A stretch of 64,000 nucleotides of DNA from Robertmurraya sp. FSL R5-0851 (GTDB lineage: Bacteria > Bacillota > Bacilli > Bacillales > Cytobacillaceae): contig NZ_JBBOOE010000002.1 of the NCBI RefSeq assembly GCF_038002965.1, forward strand, positions 490,712 through 554,711. The letters are read 5' to 3'. Each line of letters opens with the position of its first letter. Positions within the stretch are counted from its first letter, which is position 1. The notes under the pieces were generated by a model that was not told the DNA's origin, ran no database searches, and saw only the letters and a list, made by a program, of their open reading frames with translations. This document shows, piece after piece, positions 43,036-51,396 of this stretch. The position numbers were made by a program, and so were the translations under genes.

Positions 43036-43869
43036 TTAGTTTAATTCTTTTAATAATCCAAATCCAAATTTTTCATCCTTTCCCTTCGCACCTAAATCGA
43101 TTGTATTTTCTTCTATATTCGAGATTAATTCATTATTTGACTTAGGGATTTCTCCTGCCAAGATTAATGCAATTATTTTTCTTGTTGCATTAGCAGTAGC
43201 AAAGGAAGTGCCTGAAAAATTTTCTGTTTTACCATTATTATTAATGGCTTCAATATCCATTCCATAATCAACTAAATCAATCTTTCCAGATTCGCTACTA
43301 AAAACTTTTTCATTATTGTTTTTTAACGAAGATACAGAAATTACTCCTTTATACCTTGCCGGATAATCTATGAAAAGACCGTGATTATTTCCAGATGATG
43401 CAACGACTATTATGTCTTTCTGCAAAGCCTTCTTGATTACATCCTCTAACATTTGATTATCCTTATGTAAACCCAAACTTACATTAATAACGTCTACCGT
43501 TTCTTCCATTGCCCATTCAATTCCTGCAATAAGATTTTTTACATCACCTGTTCCTTTTTCATTTAACACTTTTATATCATAAACTTGTATTTTTTCGTTT
43601 TGAGGAACATCAATTAGTATTGAGGCAATAGCAGTTCCATGCCCAAAATCATCATTAACATTTGAACTAGAATCAAAAGTATTAAATTCTTTTACAACAT
43701 TAAAGGAATTTGTTTGTAGGTCATTATTTATTCCACTGTCAAGAATAGCTACTTTAATAATGGAACTATCAGAATTCACTTCAATATTACTTGGTGGTAA
43801 GTTGGTTAAGATAAAAAATGTTAGAAGAATTACTAACGTAGATAAAATAATTAATAACGGTTTATTCAT
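43036..43869 (-). CDS. Membrane-anchored subtilisin-like (S8) protease
   Basis: 277 residues with an N-terminal membrane helix (residues ~4-22) and a complete catalytic triad: Asp44 (VAILDSGI), His77 (DDFGHGTAIAS) and Ser220 (SGTSFATA), plus the oxyanion Asn near 160 (VASSGNN). No long propeptide is present. It is first in the operon with the toxin and immunity-type genes and may cut or release the toxin at the cell surface. A good promoter lies upstream (43918-43946). Confidence 0.85.
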   Translation of the reverse strand: MNKPLLIILSTLVILLTFFILTNLPPSNIEVNSDSSIIKVAILDSGINNDLQTNSFNVVKEFNTFDSSSNVNDDFGHGTAIASILIDVPQNEKIQVYDIKVLNEKGTGDVKNLIAGIEWAMEETVDVINVSLGLHKDNQMLEDVIKKALQKDIIVVASSGNNHGLFIDYPARYKGVISVSSLKNNNEKVFSSESGKIDLVDYGMDIEAINNNGKTENFSGTSFATANATRKIIALILAGEIPKSNNELISNIEENTIDLGAKGKDEKFGFGLLKELN

Positions 43870-43917
43870 TATAATACATTTCCCCCTAATAAAATCACTC
43901 CCTTCTACTACTATACA

Positions 43918-43946
43918 ATAATAGTGCTTTTGTATAATATTTACAA
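43918..43946 (-). promoter_or_regulatory. Promoter of the subtilase-toxin operon
   Basis: Minus strand -35 TTGTAA (43941-43946), 17-base spacer, -10 TATTAT (43918-43923); about 50 bases upstream of the protease start. Confidence 0.65.
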
Positions 43947-44155
43947 TCGAATCTCCCCAAAATTTATAACAGTATAAAATATTAATTTCTTTGTAGTCTC
44001 GACTCTATATTTCCAATTTTTAAAGTACCGAAAACAACCGTTTTTGGTTATGAAAAAGATATCCTCTGAAAATAGTCAAAAACAATTAAAAGTACATAAC
44101 CAAAAAACTAATTCTATTCGTTTATTGGAGGGTTATAGTTTTGGAGGACAGGTTA

Positions 44156-44297
44156 ATGTTGTATTTAAAAATCCGTGAACTAAGAGAGAAGAAATTTAAG
44201 ATTGCACAAATCGCAGCAGAGCTGAAGATATCAAGACCTACGGTCTATAAATCTCTAGAAATGGAGTTTGAGGAGGTTAGAGACCCCCTCTGTTAGG
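44156..44297 (+). pseudogene. IS21 transposase IstA, N-terminal part
   Basis: GGAGGACAGG precedes the ATG. The HTH IREL REKKFKIAQIAAELKISRPTVYK is typical of IstA. The frame reaches a stop just inside the IS3-family insertion. Confidence 0.75.
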
Positions 44298-44355
44298 ATA
44301 GATGTCGTAGGGAACTTTAGTGTATAGTTTAAATCATACACGGAGGTTGATCGAC

Positions 44356-44868
44356 ATGAAAAGTAATAATGGTAAACGTTATACAAAGGAAGAGAAAGCA
44401 TCAATTATTAAGAGAATGATGCCCCCCACTAATGAATCGGTTGGCCAATTAAGTGAAGAGTTGGGCATTACTGAACCCACGCTTTACAAGTGGAGAAAAG
44501 AGGCTAGATCATCTGGAAACCCCACACCCGGAGATGGACAAAGTTCTGAACACTGGAGCAGTGAAGATAAGTTTCTCATAGTTATGGAAACATACTCAAT
44601 GAATGGTGCGGAGCTAGCGGAGTATTGTCGAAAAAAGGGACTTTATAAAGAACAGATTGACGCATGGCGAGATTCATGCCTTAATGCAAATGGGCGAGAA
44701 TCTAGTCAAACAAAGCAGTTAAATCAAGAATTAAAAGAGGAGAAAAAGCGAGGAAAGGCATTAGAGAAAGATTTGCGTAAAAAAGAAAAAGCATTGGCAG
44801 AAGCTGCAGCCTTATTACTATTAAGAAAAAAGGCCCAAGCGATCTGGGGGGACCAAGAGGACGAATGA
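44356..44868 (+). CDS. IS3-family OrfA, long form with two HTH-like segments
   Basis: 170 residues. First HTH in EKASIIKRMMPPTNESVGQLSEELGITEPTLYKWRKEA, then a second similar segment (FLIVMETYSMNGAELAEYCRKKGLYKEQIDAWRDSCL) and a C-terminal Lys/Glu coiled coil. GGAGGTTGATCGAC sets the ATG at 44356. The stop overlaps the orfB ATG (ATGA), so OrfB may be made by coupled translation instead of frameshifting. Confidence 0.85.
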   Translation: MKSNNGKRYTKEEKASIIKRMMPPTNESVGQLSEELGITEPTLYKWRKEARSSGNPTPGDGQSSEHWSSEDKFLIVMETYSMNGAELAEYCRKKGLYKEQIDAWRDSCLNANGRESSQTKQLNQELKEEKKRGKALEKDLRKKEKALAEAAALLLLRKKAQAIWGDQEDE

Positions 44869-45917
44869 TCAGCCCGTCAGATCGCGCACTAGCAGTAGAA
44901 CTCATCCAAGAAGCAAACCAAAATGGTGCGCGATTAGCCCCGGCGTGTAAAGAATTGAACATTAGCGTTCGCACCTATGAACGCTGGATTTCAGAAGGTG
45001 GAATCAAGGAGGATCAACGCCCTATTGCGTTACGTCCAGAGCCAAAAAATAAATTAACGATAGAGGAAAAACAAGAGATACTGGAGGTTGTTAAAAAAGA
45101 GGAATTTGTAGACCTACCGCCTACTCAAATCGTGCCAAAATTAGCAGATCAATGCATTTATATCGCCTCCGAATCTAGCTTTTATAGAGTTCTTCGTGAG
45201 CATAAAATGCAAAATCATCGGGGAAGAAGCAAAAAGCCCGAGGGTAGATTACCAGAAAGTCATTTAGCAGTAGCCCCAAACCAGGTATGGACATGGGATA
45301 TAACGTGGTTAAAAGGGCCGGTGAAAGGCTTGTTTTATCGACTCTACTTAATTATCGATATTTTTAGTAGAAAAATCGTAGGTTGGGAGATTTGGGAGTC
45401 AGAGGAGGCAAAACACGCTGAAGATTTAATGAAGAAGACGATTATTAGTGAAAAAATCCAAGGTAAACCACTCGTTTTACATTCCGATAATGGCAGTCCC
45501 ATGAAAGCCGCAACATTTCAGGTATTACTTGAAAAATTAGGGATCCAAAGCTCTTATTCAAGACCAAGAGTAAGTAATGACAATCCCTATTCTGAAGCAA
45601 TGTTTCGGACTCTGAAATATCGACCTGAATTCCCGTACAGAGGCTTTGAAACACTTGAGGCTGCACGTGAATGGGCATTAAGATTTGTGAATTGGTATAA
45701 CTGTATACATTTACACAGTGGTATAAATTTTGTGACGCCAGAACAATGCCATACAGGTGCGCATATTGGGATACTGAAAAAGCGCAAAGAAGTTTATGAA
45801 CTAGCGAAACAAAAGCATCCAGAACGTTGGACGCGCTCAACTAGAGACTGGAGTGCACATGATTCAGTGGCTTTAAACCCAATAAAGGACAAGATAGAAA
45901 AGGATGGAACAAAATAG
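44865..45917 (+). CDS. IS3-family OrfB (integrase core)
   Basis: 350 residues. HTH segments (ARLAPACKELNISVRTYERWI), then the rve core with WTWDITWL (Asp), LHSDNGSP (Asp) and NDNPYSEAMFRTLKYRPEFP (Glu), giving D-D-35-E. Full length and identical to the copy at 62787, so both are probably active. Confidence 0.9.
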   Translation: MISPSDRALAVELIQEANQNGARLAPACKELNISVRTYERWISEGGIKEDQRPIALRPEPKNKLTIEEKQEILEVVKKEEFVDLPPTQIVPKLADQCIYIASESSFYRVLREHKMQNHRGRSKKPEGRLPESHLAVAPNQVWTWDITWLKGPVKGLFYRLYLIIDIFSRKIVGWEIWESEEAKHAEDLMKKTIISEKIQGKPLVLHSDNGSPMKAATFQVLLEKLGIQSSYSRPRVSNDNPYSEAMFRTLKYRPEFPYRGFETLEAAREWALRFVNWYNCIHLHSGINFVTPEQCHTGAHIGILKKRKEVYELAKQKHPERWTRSTRDWSAHDSVALNPIKDKIEKDGTK

Positions 45918-46075
45918 CCCCACTGCGACTGAGCTTGAACTACCCATTCCCTTCTCATCAAAGAACAGAATGAATTCTGTTCTTTGATGAGAAGACCACC
46001 AAGCAAAGCGCGGTAGTTACCCTTACGTTCTTACACTAGTAAACAAGTTAAATGCGACAACTATCTTGACAAACA

Positions 46076-46560
46076 CCGGAGATTATTTAAGTATTTCTTA
46101 CAGAAAACCAAAGAAACTAGATCAATACAGAGATTGGATTGTGGCTTGGTTGGAAGAATATCCACATTTAAGTGCTTCACAGATAAAAGACTGGCTGTTA
46201 GAAAGATATCCTGATATTAGTGTGGGAGATAGTACCGTTCGCTTATATGTAAGTGAGGTTCGGGAAGTTTACCAAATAGAGAAAAAATCATATGTTCGTC
46301 AATATGAGGCTATTACTGAACAGCCTATGGGAAAACAGATACAAGTCGATTGGGGAATGACAAAGCAGAAAACAACCGAGAAAAAAGAGGTGAAATTATA
46401 CTTTATAGCCTTTGTTTTAGCTCACTCACGTTTTAAATACATGGAATGGCAACATAGACCTTTCACAACAAAAGATACCATACGTTGCCATGAAAATGCT
46501 TTCCGTTACTTTGGTGGGAGATCAGATGAAATAGTATACGACCAGGATAACTTAATTGCG
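46076..46560 (+). pseudogene. IS21 transposase IstA, middle part
   Basis: After the IS3-family copy the frame gives WIVAWLEEYPHLSASQIKDWLLERYPD, PMGKQIQVDWGMTKQK (first catalytic Asp), FIAFVLAHSRFKYMEWQHRPFT and GRSDEIVYDQDN (second Asp). Near 46560 it runs without a stop into IS110-type sequence, so the end of IstA is lost. Confidence 0.8.
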
Positions 46561-46900
46561 GTTAATCACCCTAAGAAACTGGTGGCTTTTGCAGGAATTG
46601 ATCCATGGTCTTTGAATCTGGTACATTCAAAGGTACTTTAAATTGAATTCCAAAAGGGGTTCTAGTAGACTAAGGCATGCGTTGTTTTTGGCTGTTAGAA
46701 GTGCCATACGTGATTGTCGTAAAATGAAAACAACAGATGAAATCATCCCTAGAAATAAGTAACTACGAGAGTTTTATGATAAGAAACGTGAAGAAGGAAA
46801 ACCCTTTAAAGTCGCTGTAATCGCTTGTGCAATTAAACTTTTACACTGGATATATGCACTTTTGAAAAGTAAATCGGCTTTCCAGTGTTTAACCTAGTTA
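46561..46900 (+). pseudogene. IS110-family transposase, C-terminal relic
   Basis: HPKKLVAFAGIDP, then after a frameshift IPKRGSSRLRHALFLAVRSAIRDCRK, a stop, and LREFYDKKREEGKPFKVAVIACAIKLLHWIYALLKSKSAFQ. These are the conserved Tnp_IS116 region of IS110-type DEDD transposases. At least one frameshift and one stop break it. Confidence 0.75.
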
Positions 46901-47114
46901 AAATGCATAAAAATAAGTCCAAAACTTTCCAAACAGTGCAGTTGGAAGGTTGTTTGGTATGTGCAAATTTAGTATAGGATGAAGTAGCTTGCGTTAATCC
47001 CTCCTCTTAACCTTCAAGCACCGGTCAGGAGTCAGCACCTAAGGAGCTCCTCAAAAGGTAGCTCTATAAAGGCTTCTGCATTAACATGGAAGAAGTTTAT
47101 TTATTTATTTATTT

Positions 47115-47258
47115 ATGTTAGATATTTGTCAAAAAGAATGGTTGGATACATCAAAAGACTTCTTTACGGGAGCCTTTTGGTTTTTTAAAAATTACAAAGT
47201 TCAACTCAATGATAATGCTACAAAGATTAATGAGCTACTTATCTCCTATACAAATTAA
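47115..47258 (+). CDS. Possible small ORF, unassigned
   Basis: 47 codons starting ATG after a run of TTTATTTATTTAT, reading MLDICQKEWLDTSKDFFTGA onward. It looks protein-like but lacks a Shine-Dalgarno and I recognise no family; it may be a fragment. The stretch 46901-47114 shows no gene. Confidence 0.2.
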   Translation: MLDICQKEWLDTSKDFFTGAFWFFKNYKVQLNDNATKINELLISYTN

Positions 47259-47288
47259 GAGAAAATAGCTCTTCTGCTTATTACTTGT

Positions 47289-47485
47289 TTATTGTTGATT
47301 TACAGGACCCATATAGGACTTTAAAACACTAACAGAATGGTCAAATTTTGTTTTTTCTTCTTCGTTCAAATCTAACTCAACAATTTCTCTTATTCCATTT
47401 CGATTTATGAAGCTGGTACACCTATATAAATATCATTGTGACCATATGTTCCATCTAAATGGGCTGATTTAATATCAACTAGTAA
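47289..47485 (-). pseudogene. L-lactate dehydrogenase, C-terminal relic
   Basis: Across one frameshift the minus strand reads [23 protein letters not shown] and [39 protein letters not shown], the end of an L-LDH. The rest of the gene is gone. 47486-47650 shows no gene. Confidence 0.72.
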
Positions 47486-47651
47486 GAAATCATATAAATT
47501 GCAGCCCCTTCAAGATTTTCAAATAGTTAGAGAAGATGCACAACGACCTGGAATACCTTTATGATCTTTGAAACTGATGTACAAATGGATGGTTAATCAT
47601 TTTTTAAATGGTCAATACTTTTAAAGACTACGTGAAAAGGAGAATGATTTC

Positions 47652-48008
47652 TTGTTACGAACAACGGTTACATTCTTTGATACAACTAGCTTTGCTTTGG
47701 ACTCGCCCTTTCTTCGAAGAAAAAGGAAAGATGGCTTCGAGATTTATCTATCAAAGGCGGATAAAATCATTGGACATGTTTTAGAACAGGGTAACGAGAT
47801 AGTCATTGAGTATTCAAGTGAATTACAATTAGAAGAATATACTATTCTTCACGATGTGATTACACATATTCATATAATTACCAAAGGGACAGTAGATGAT
47901 TCCAAGAGCTTTCTAGGTTATCTGTCGAATGGTGAACCTGCCTATATCATGACAAATTGGGAAAGTTGGATCCAACATATTCGTTATTCCATGAAACATT
48001 GTCAATAA
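47652..48008 (+). CDS. Hypothetical protein upstream of the Mrp-like ATPase
   Basis: 118 residues, soluble, beta-rich by eye. The start is a TTG with AAGGAGAATG upstream. It ends 17 bases before the Mrp-like gene, so the two are an operon. I recognise no domain. Being linked to an Mrp-like protein next to a molybdoenzyme operon suggests a helper role, but this is a guess. Confidence 0.5.
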   Translation: MLRTTVTFFDTTSFALDSPFLRRKRKDGFEIYLSKADKIIGHVLEQGNEIVIEYSSELQLEEYTILHDVITHIHIITKGTVDDSKSFLGYLSNGEPAYIMTNWESWIQHIRYSMKHCQ

Positions 48009-48025
48009 AGGAGAGTGTCTAATAA

Positions 48026-48763
48026 GTGTTATCAGGGTCAGTTATTTCCGTTATTTCAGGTAAGGGAGGTGTCGGTAAATCTACCGTATCCGCCAATTTA
48101 GCCGTCGCCTTAAGAAGGATGGGTATGAACGTTGCGTTAATCGATTTTGATATTTATGGAAGTTCTATCCCTAGTATGATGAATATTAGCCATGGACCCA
48201 AATCTATGAATAATAAGATTATCCCCGTTGAATCCCATGGTGTTAAAATTATGTCAATGGGTTTTATTGTTCAAAATAATGATCCTGTCGTATGGAGAGG
48301 ACCCATGCTTGGAAAAGTGATCGACCAATTTATTAATGAAGTGATTTGGGGAGAATTAGATTATGTTGTTATAGACATGCCTCCTGGAACGGGTGATGTA
48401 GCAATGGATGTGAATCGTCTCATTCCATCTTCACACCAAATCCTCGTCACGACACCACACCCTACCGCTTCACATGTGGCTGAGCGAGCTGGAAAAATGG
48501 CCTTTCAAAACAACCATAAGATATTAGGAATTGTGGAAAATATGTCTTTCTTTCAACCACCCAATCTAGATATAAAATATTATCTTTTTGGAAGAGGTGG
48601 ATCCGAACAACTGGCAACTAAATTAGGAACGAATCTAATAGCTCAAATGCCGATTTTCGAACCAAAGGAAGATGATTTTGAACCTTCCATTTTTCGAAAA
48701 GGATCCTTACTTTTTGATAAATACACCGATTTAGCAAAAATAGTAGATGAATCTATGGCATAA
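48026..48763 (+). CDS. Mrp/NBP35-type P-loop ATPase lacking the cluster cysteines
   Basis: 245 residues. Deviant Walker A SGKGGVGKSTVSANLAVAL (about residues 11-29), switch I DFDIYGSSIPSMM, and Walker B IDMPPGTGDVAM identify the Mrp/ApbC family that carries Fe-S clusters or, in the SalA branch, regulates transcription. The usual CxxC after ENMS(Y/F)F is replaced by QPPNLD, so both bridging cysteines are missing. Length fits the core domain without the DUF59 part. It lies next to the Fe-S-rich nitrate reductase operon, though on the opposite strand. Confidence 0.85.
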   Translation: MLSGSVISVISGKGGVGKSTVSANLAVALRRMGMNVALIDFDIYGSSIPSMMNISHGPKSMNNKIIPVESHGVKIMSMGFIVQNNDPVVWRGPMLGKVIDQFINEVIWGELDYVVIDMPPGTGDVAMDVNRLIPSSHQILVTTPHPTASHVAERAGKMAFQNNHKILGIVENMSFFQPPNLDIKYYLFGRGGSEQLATKLGTNLIAQMPIFEPKEDDFEPSIFRKGSLLFDKYTDLAKIVDESMA

Positions 48764-48790
48764 AACGTAGTAAAAAATCACATCACTTGA

Positions 48791-48837
48791 ACTGCACCCC
48801 AATTGTTAGACACACAGCTAACAATTGGAGGTGCAGT
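48791..48837 (+). promoter_or_regulatory. Hairpin that hides the transposase Shine-Dalgarno
   Basis: ACTGCACC(C)CCAATTGTTAG pairs with CTAACAATTGG(A)GGTGCAGT almost perfectly. The Shine-Dalgarno GGAGGTG (48828-48834) lies in the 3' strand. RNA that reads in from outside the element would fold and block translation. Confidence 0.6.
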
Positions 48838-48843
48838 TTTTAT

Positions 48844-49160
48844 ATGGCTAAATTTAGCATAGAGGAAAAGATCGAAGCAGTTATTCGTTATCAACAAGGA
48901 GTGGAGGGGTTAAAATCTATTACGAAATGCATAGTGGTACATAATACAGTCTTATTAAATTGGATTAAACAATATGAACACCATGGTCCGGATGCCTTTA
49001 TTAAACCCTATACATCATATTCAACATAGTTCCAACTAGACGTACTGAACTATATAGAAGAGACAGGGGCGTCTATAAGGGAAACGACTGCAATATTTAA
49101 TATTGCATCACATAGTACCATTCTAAAATGGAAAAAAAGTTTTGAAACACATAAAATTTG
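48844..49160 (+). pseudogene. IS3-family OrfA, broken
   Basis: MAKFSIEEKIEAVIRYQQG, then KSITKCIVVHNTVLLNWIKQYEHHG (HTH), an in-frame stop at 49027, and IEETGASIRETTAIFNIASHSTILKWKKSFETHK after it. OrfA continues in another frame to ENERLRMENAYLKKLQALRG, the usual leucine-zipper end. Confidence 0.75.
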
Positions 49161-49325
49161 ACGCCCTAATACAAACACAAAAGGGGCGTCCACAAATGAA
49201 AAAGGAAACGAATAAACCTCAACCAGTAGAAGAATCAGAAGCAGCATTACGAGCTGAAAATGAGCGTTTACGTATGGAGAATGCTTATTTAAAAAAATTA
49301 CAAGCCTTACGGGGAGAAGCTATAT

Positions 49326-49694
49326 TTGTCCCCTGTTCTAGATTTATATAACGGAGAAATCCTCGCATATAACATAGAAAAGCGTCCTGTTTATCCACTT
49401 GTTTCGAAAATGCTGGACAAAGCTTTAGAGCGTTTAAAAGAGGGTGACACCCCTATCCTCCATTCTGATCAAGGTTGGCATTATCAGATGAAAAAGTATC
49501 AACACTCTTTAAAAGAAAATGGGATTATACAGAGCATGTCACGTAAAGGGAATTGCTTAAATAACGCAGTTATGGAGAATTTCAAAGTAGAATTAGAGAA
49601 TTACATTCACTACTATAACCACAAACGGATTAAGGCAAAATTAAAAGGCATGAGTCCGGTGCAATACCGAACTCATGCCCTAGTAGCTGCCTAA
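49326..49694 (+). pseudogene. IS3-family OrfB, C-terminal half
   Basis: Reads DLYNGEILAYNIEKRPVYPLV, ILHSDQGWHYQM (second Asp), SMSRKGNCLNNAVMENF (Glu) and a complete C-terminus. The part with the first catalytic Asp is deleted; sequence joins directly to the end of OrfA (LQALRGEA). Confidence 0.8.
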
Positions 49695-49746
49695 ATCCCG
49701 TGTCTAACTTTTTGGGTTCAGATCAACTATGATGTGGTTTTTTCAT

Positions 49747-50097
49747 TCAATGCTGTGTGTTCCCTAATACCTCATTCTTATAGCTTAATAAGTGTTCCTT
49801 GGCTTTTTGTTTATCTTCCTCTCCAAATCCTTGTGAGTGAAGAGATTGAATAAAATGATCAATCATTGACTCAAAATGCTCTCCATCTATATTCATGTGT
49901 TGATGCGCTTTAGAAATTTCTTCTCGACTATACGTTTCATCACCAAATGAATGCGAATAGAATGTACTCGGATGGTGTTCAATTCTTTTTTGATCGAATT
50001 GGCTAAAGAACTCTTTTAATTTATCATCAATGGTAATGTGATGAAAAAAATCTTTCACAATGGCTGAAATTTTATCATCGCTGGTTCCCTTGTTCAT
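49747..50097 (-). CDS. Truncated hemoglobin (group I-like)
   Basis: 116 residues with the 2-on-2 globin layout: KISAIVKDFFHHITIDDKLKEFFSQFDQKRIEHH, then a shortened middle, and a helix with ISKAHQHMNIDGEHFESMIDHFIQSL in which the first His is the likely proximal ligand. Such globins bind O2 or NO. As last gene of the nitrate-reduction operon it may protect against nitric oxide formed from nitrite. Confidence 0.75.
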   Translation of the reverse strand: MNKGTSDDKISAIVKDFFHHITIDDKLKEFFSQFDQKRIEHHPSTFYSHSFGDETYSREEISKAHQHMNIDGEHFESMIDHFIQSLHSQGFGEEDKQKAKEHLLSYKNEVLGNTQH

Positions 50098-50115
50098 TAT
50101 AACCCCCCCTTTAAT

Positions 50116-50310
50116 TTAATGATCCATTACCTTATCAACTTTTCTAAAGAAGATATAAGTAATTATGGTTAAAACAAACATTAACCCTAAGCCTCCAACA
50201 TAATAAAGCAGCCTTTCAAAATGTCCTGCAAGATATTCCTCAACCATGTATTGAATGAGAATGATCTGAATGGTTAATAAGCTCATAAAAATCCACCAAG
50301 TCATCTTCAT
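50116..50310 (-). CDS. Small two-helix membrane protein of the nitrate operon
   Basis: 64 residues: helices WWIFMSLLTIQIILIQYMV and LLYYVGGLGLMFVLTIITYIFF joined by a short acidic loop. It lies 11 bases after the Rieske gene and 18 before the globin gene, so it belongs to the operon. It may be a small subunit of the membrane complex. Confidence 0.6.
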   Translation of the reverse strand: MKMTWWIFMSLLTIQIILIQYMVEEYLAGHFERLLYYVGGLGLMFVLTIITYIFFRKVDKVMDH

Positions 50311-50321
50311 TTGGCTTCCTC

Positions 50322-50825
50322 CTAATGTTGAGCCTGACTAATGCCAGTTGCATAAATTTTGTTGTTCTTAAATTTCAACTTGATTGAAGGTAACGCGCGT
50401 GGGGGTGGTCCAGCTAGAACCGAACCATCTTCCACATTAAAAAAACCATTATGACAAGGACATGCTAATCTTCCAGAATCTTTCTCCCAATAAACAGGAC
50501 ACATTAGGTGTGTACATTTAATGTTATACGCACGATATTCTTTTTCCGAAATCCGAATCAATAAAGCTGGATCATTATCATCGGGATAAGTAAATGGAAG
50601 ACTTTCACCTACAGCCAATTCTCCTTCCTTTGTTATAAACAGTTCTGTCTCATGACTTTCTTCCTTTTTATTCTTAGAGAACGCTAGTAAGGGTGTGGAG
50701 CTAATGAAAAAGATGCCCATCAAGGATAAGGTTGATGCGATAAAGCCTCTTCGGTTAAGGTCCAGCTCTCGATCTCGTTTCACATTAAAGGATAATTGTC
50801 TAAGAAATTTTTCAAACCTATTCAT
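50322..50825 (-). CDS. Exported Rieske [2Fe-2S] protein
   Basis: 167 residues. An N-terminal RRGFIASTLSLMGIFFISS segment resembles a Tat signal anchor. The cluster-binding boxes are KCTHLMC and CPCHNG in the C-terminal half, as in cytochrome bc-type Rieske domains. The ATG at 50825 overlaps the stop of the ferredoxin gene by eight bases; a longer frame in the same register is rejected. It would carry electrons on the outer face between the membrane subunit and the ferredoxin/molybdoenzyme part, but the side of the membrane is inferred. Confidence 0.85.
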   Translation of the reverse strand: MNRFEKFLRQLSFNVKRDRELDLNRRGFIASTLSLMGIFFISSTPLLAFSKNKKEESHETELFITKEGELAVGESLPFTYPDDNDPALLIRISEKEYRAYNIKCTHLMCPVYWEKDSGRLACPCHNGFFNVEDGSVLAGPPPRALPSIKLKFKNNKIYATGISQAQH

Positions 50826-51396
50826 TATGCTTTTGCACCCCTTCACTCTCCCAATATCCAAATCGATGGGTCTCTGTGTCAGGTAAACCAATGACGGTTC
50901 TCGTCTCAATAATAGTACCGCCAAAATCCCATTTATATTGTACTGGTTTTGGAGAATCATACTTGATTTCTTCTTCATCGACAAATCGAATCGTGTCTGT
51001 TGGACAAACACTTGCACACATAGGTGGCCTTCCTTTGGATGTGCGGTCGTAACACATATCACACTTATACATAACGTTTTTTACATCATCTACCTTTGGA
51101 ATACCAAACGGGCAGGCATATGTACAGTTTTTACACCCAATACATTTTTCTAAAGAGGCCGATAAAACCGTGCCATCAGGAGCAATGGAAATGGCTTGAA
51201 CCGGACATGACTCTGCACATGCTGGTGTTTTACAGTGCATACATGGCGTAGGCGAAGTTGCTACTGTTTCACCGGGACTTAATTCATCGACAAACATACG
51301 TGACAAATGATCATGACCACTACACTCTTCACACCCGATTACACAGGCTTTACAACCGATGCATCTTTCATAATCAATGTATAATACTTTACCCAT
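50818..51396 (-). CDS. Four-cluster [4Fe-4S] ferredoxin subunit
   Basis: 192 residues with cysteine groups for up to four [4Fe-4S] clusters: CIGCKACVIGCEEC, CMHCKTPACAESCPV, CIGCKNCTYACPFGIP and CDMCYDRTSKGRPPMCASVCP. This is the layout of electron-transfer subunits such as NarH/FdhB/DmsB. It would pass electrons to the molybdoenzyme. Overlaps the genes on both sides by eight bases. Confidence 0.9.
   Translation of the reverse strand: MGKVLYIDYERCIGCKACVIGCEECSGHDHLSRMFVDELSPGETVATSPTPCMHCKTPACAESCPVQAISIAPDGTVLSASLEKCIGCKNCTYACPFGIPKVDDVKNVMYKCDMCYDRTSKGRPPMCASVCPTDTIRFVDEEEIKYDSPKPVQYKWDFGGTIIETRTVIGLPDTETHRFGYWESEGVQKHNE

Larger units (their letters stand above)
44291..46075 (+). mobile_element. 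IS3-family insertion sequence, copy 1
   Basis: Starts TGTTAGGATAGATGTCG and ends ACTATCTTGACAAACA, imperfect inverted repeats with TG/CA tips. It holds orfA and orfB. Copy 2 at 62213-63997 looks identical over the whole length, and both share CCCCCTC before and CCG after the tips, so the exact ends may be a few bases further out. It is inserted into istA of an IS21 element. No certain target repeat. Confidence 0.85.
44035..46560 (+). mobile_element. IS21-family remnant, interrupted by an IS3-family element
   Basis: Around 44040-44110 lies an inverted repeat GTTTTTGGTTATG/CATAACCAAAAAAC, like the multiple end repeats of IS21 elements. Then an istA start at 44156 (MLYLKIRELREKKFKIAQIAAELKISRPTVYKSLEMEFEEVRDP), broken by the IS3-family copy at 44291, and continued after it (TGDYLSISYRKPKKLDQYRDWIVAWLEEYP...). 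There is no istB and the right end is lost at the junction with an IS110 fragment. Confidence 0.75.
48788..49720 (+). mobile_element. IS3-family element with internal deletion
   Basis: Left end TGAACTGCACCCCAATTG, right end complement TGAACCCAAAAAGTTAGAC: imperfect inverted repeats with GTTAGACAC in common. Inside are an OrfA broken by a stop at 49027 and a frameshift, and an OrfB that has lost its first part. It is a non-autonomous relic. The ends enclose only 933 bp, against ~1.5 kb expected. Confidence 0.75.

Noticed and set aside
44702..44974. Minus-strand ORF inside the IS3-family elements (also 62624-62896, 45445-45840)
   Set aside because: These are shadows of orfA/orfB in the opposite strand without Shine-Dalgarno or protein-like sense.
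44282..46080. 3-bp ACC target repeat around IS3-family copy 1
   Set aside because: It works only if the tips are moved, and copy 2 shares the same flanking bases, so they may belong to the element.
47490..47640. Gene fragment between the LDH relic and the small gene at 47652
   Set aside because: Short protein-like words appear in both strands but none could be placed in a family.
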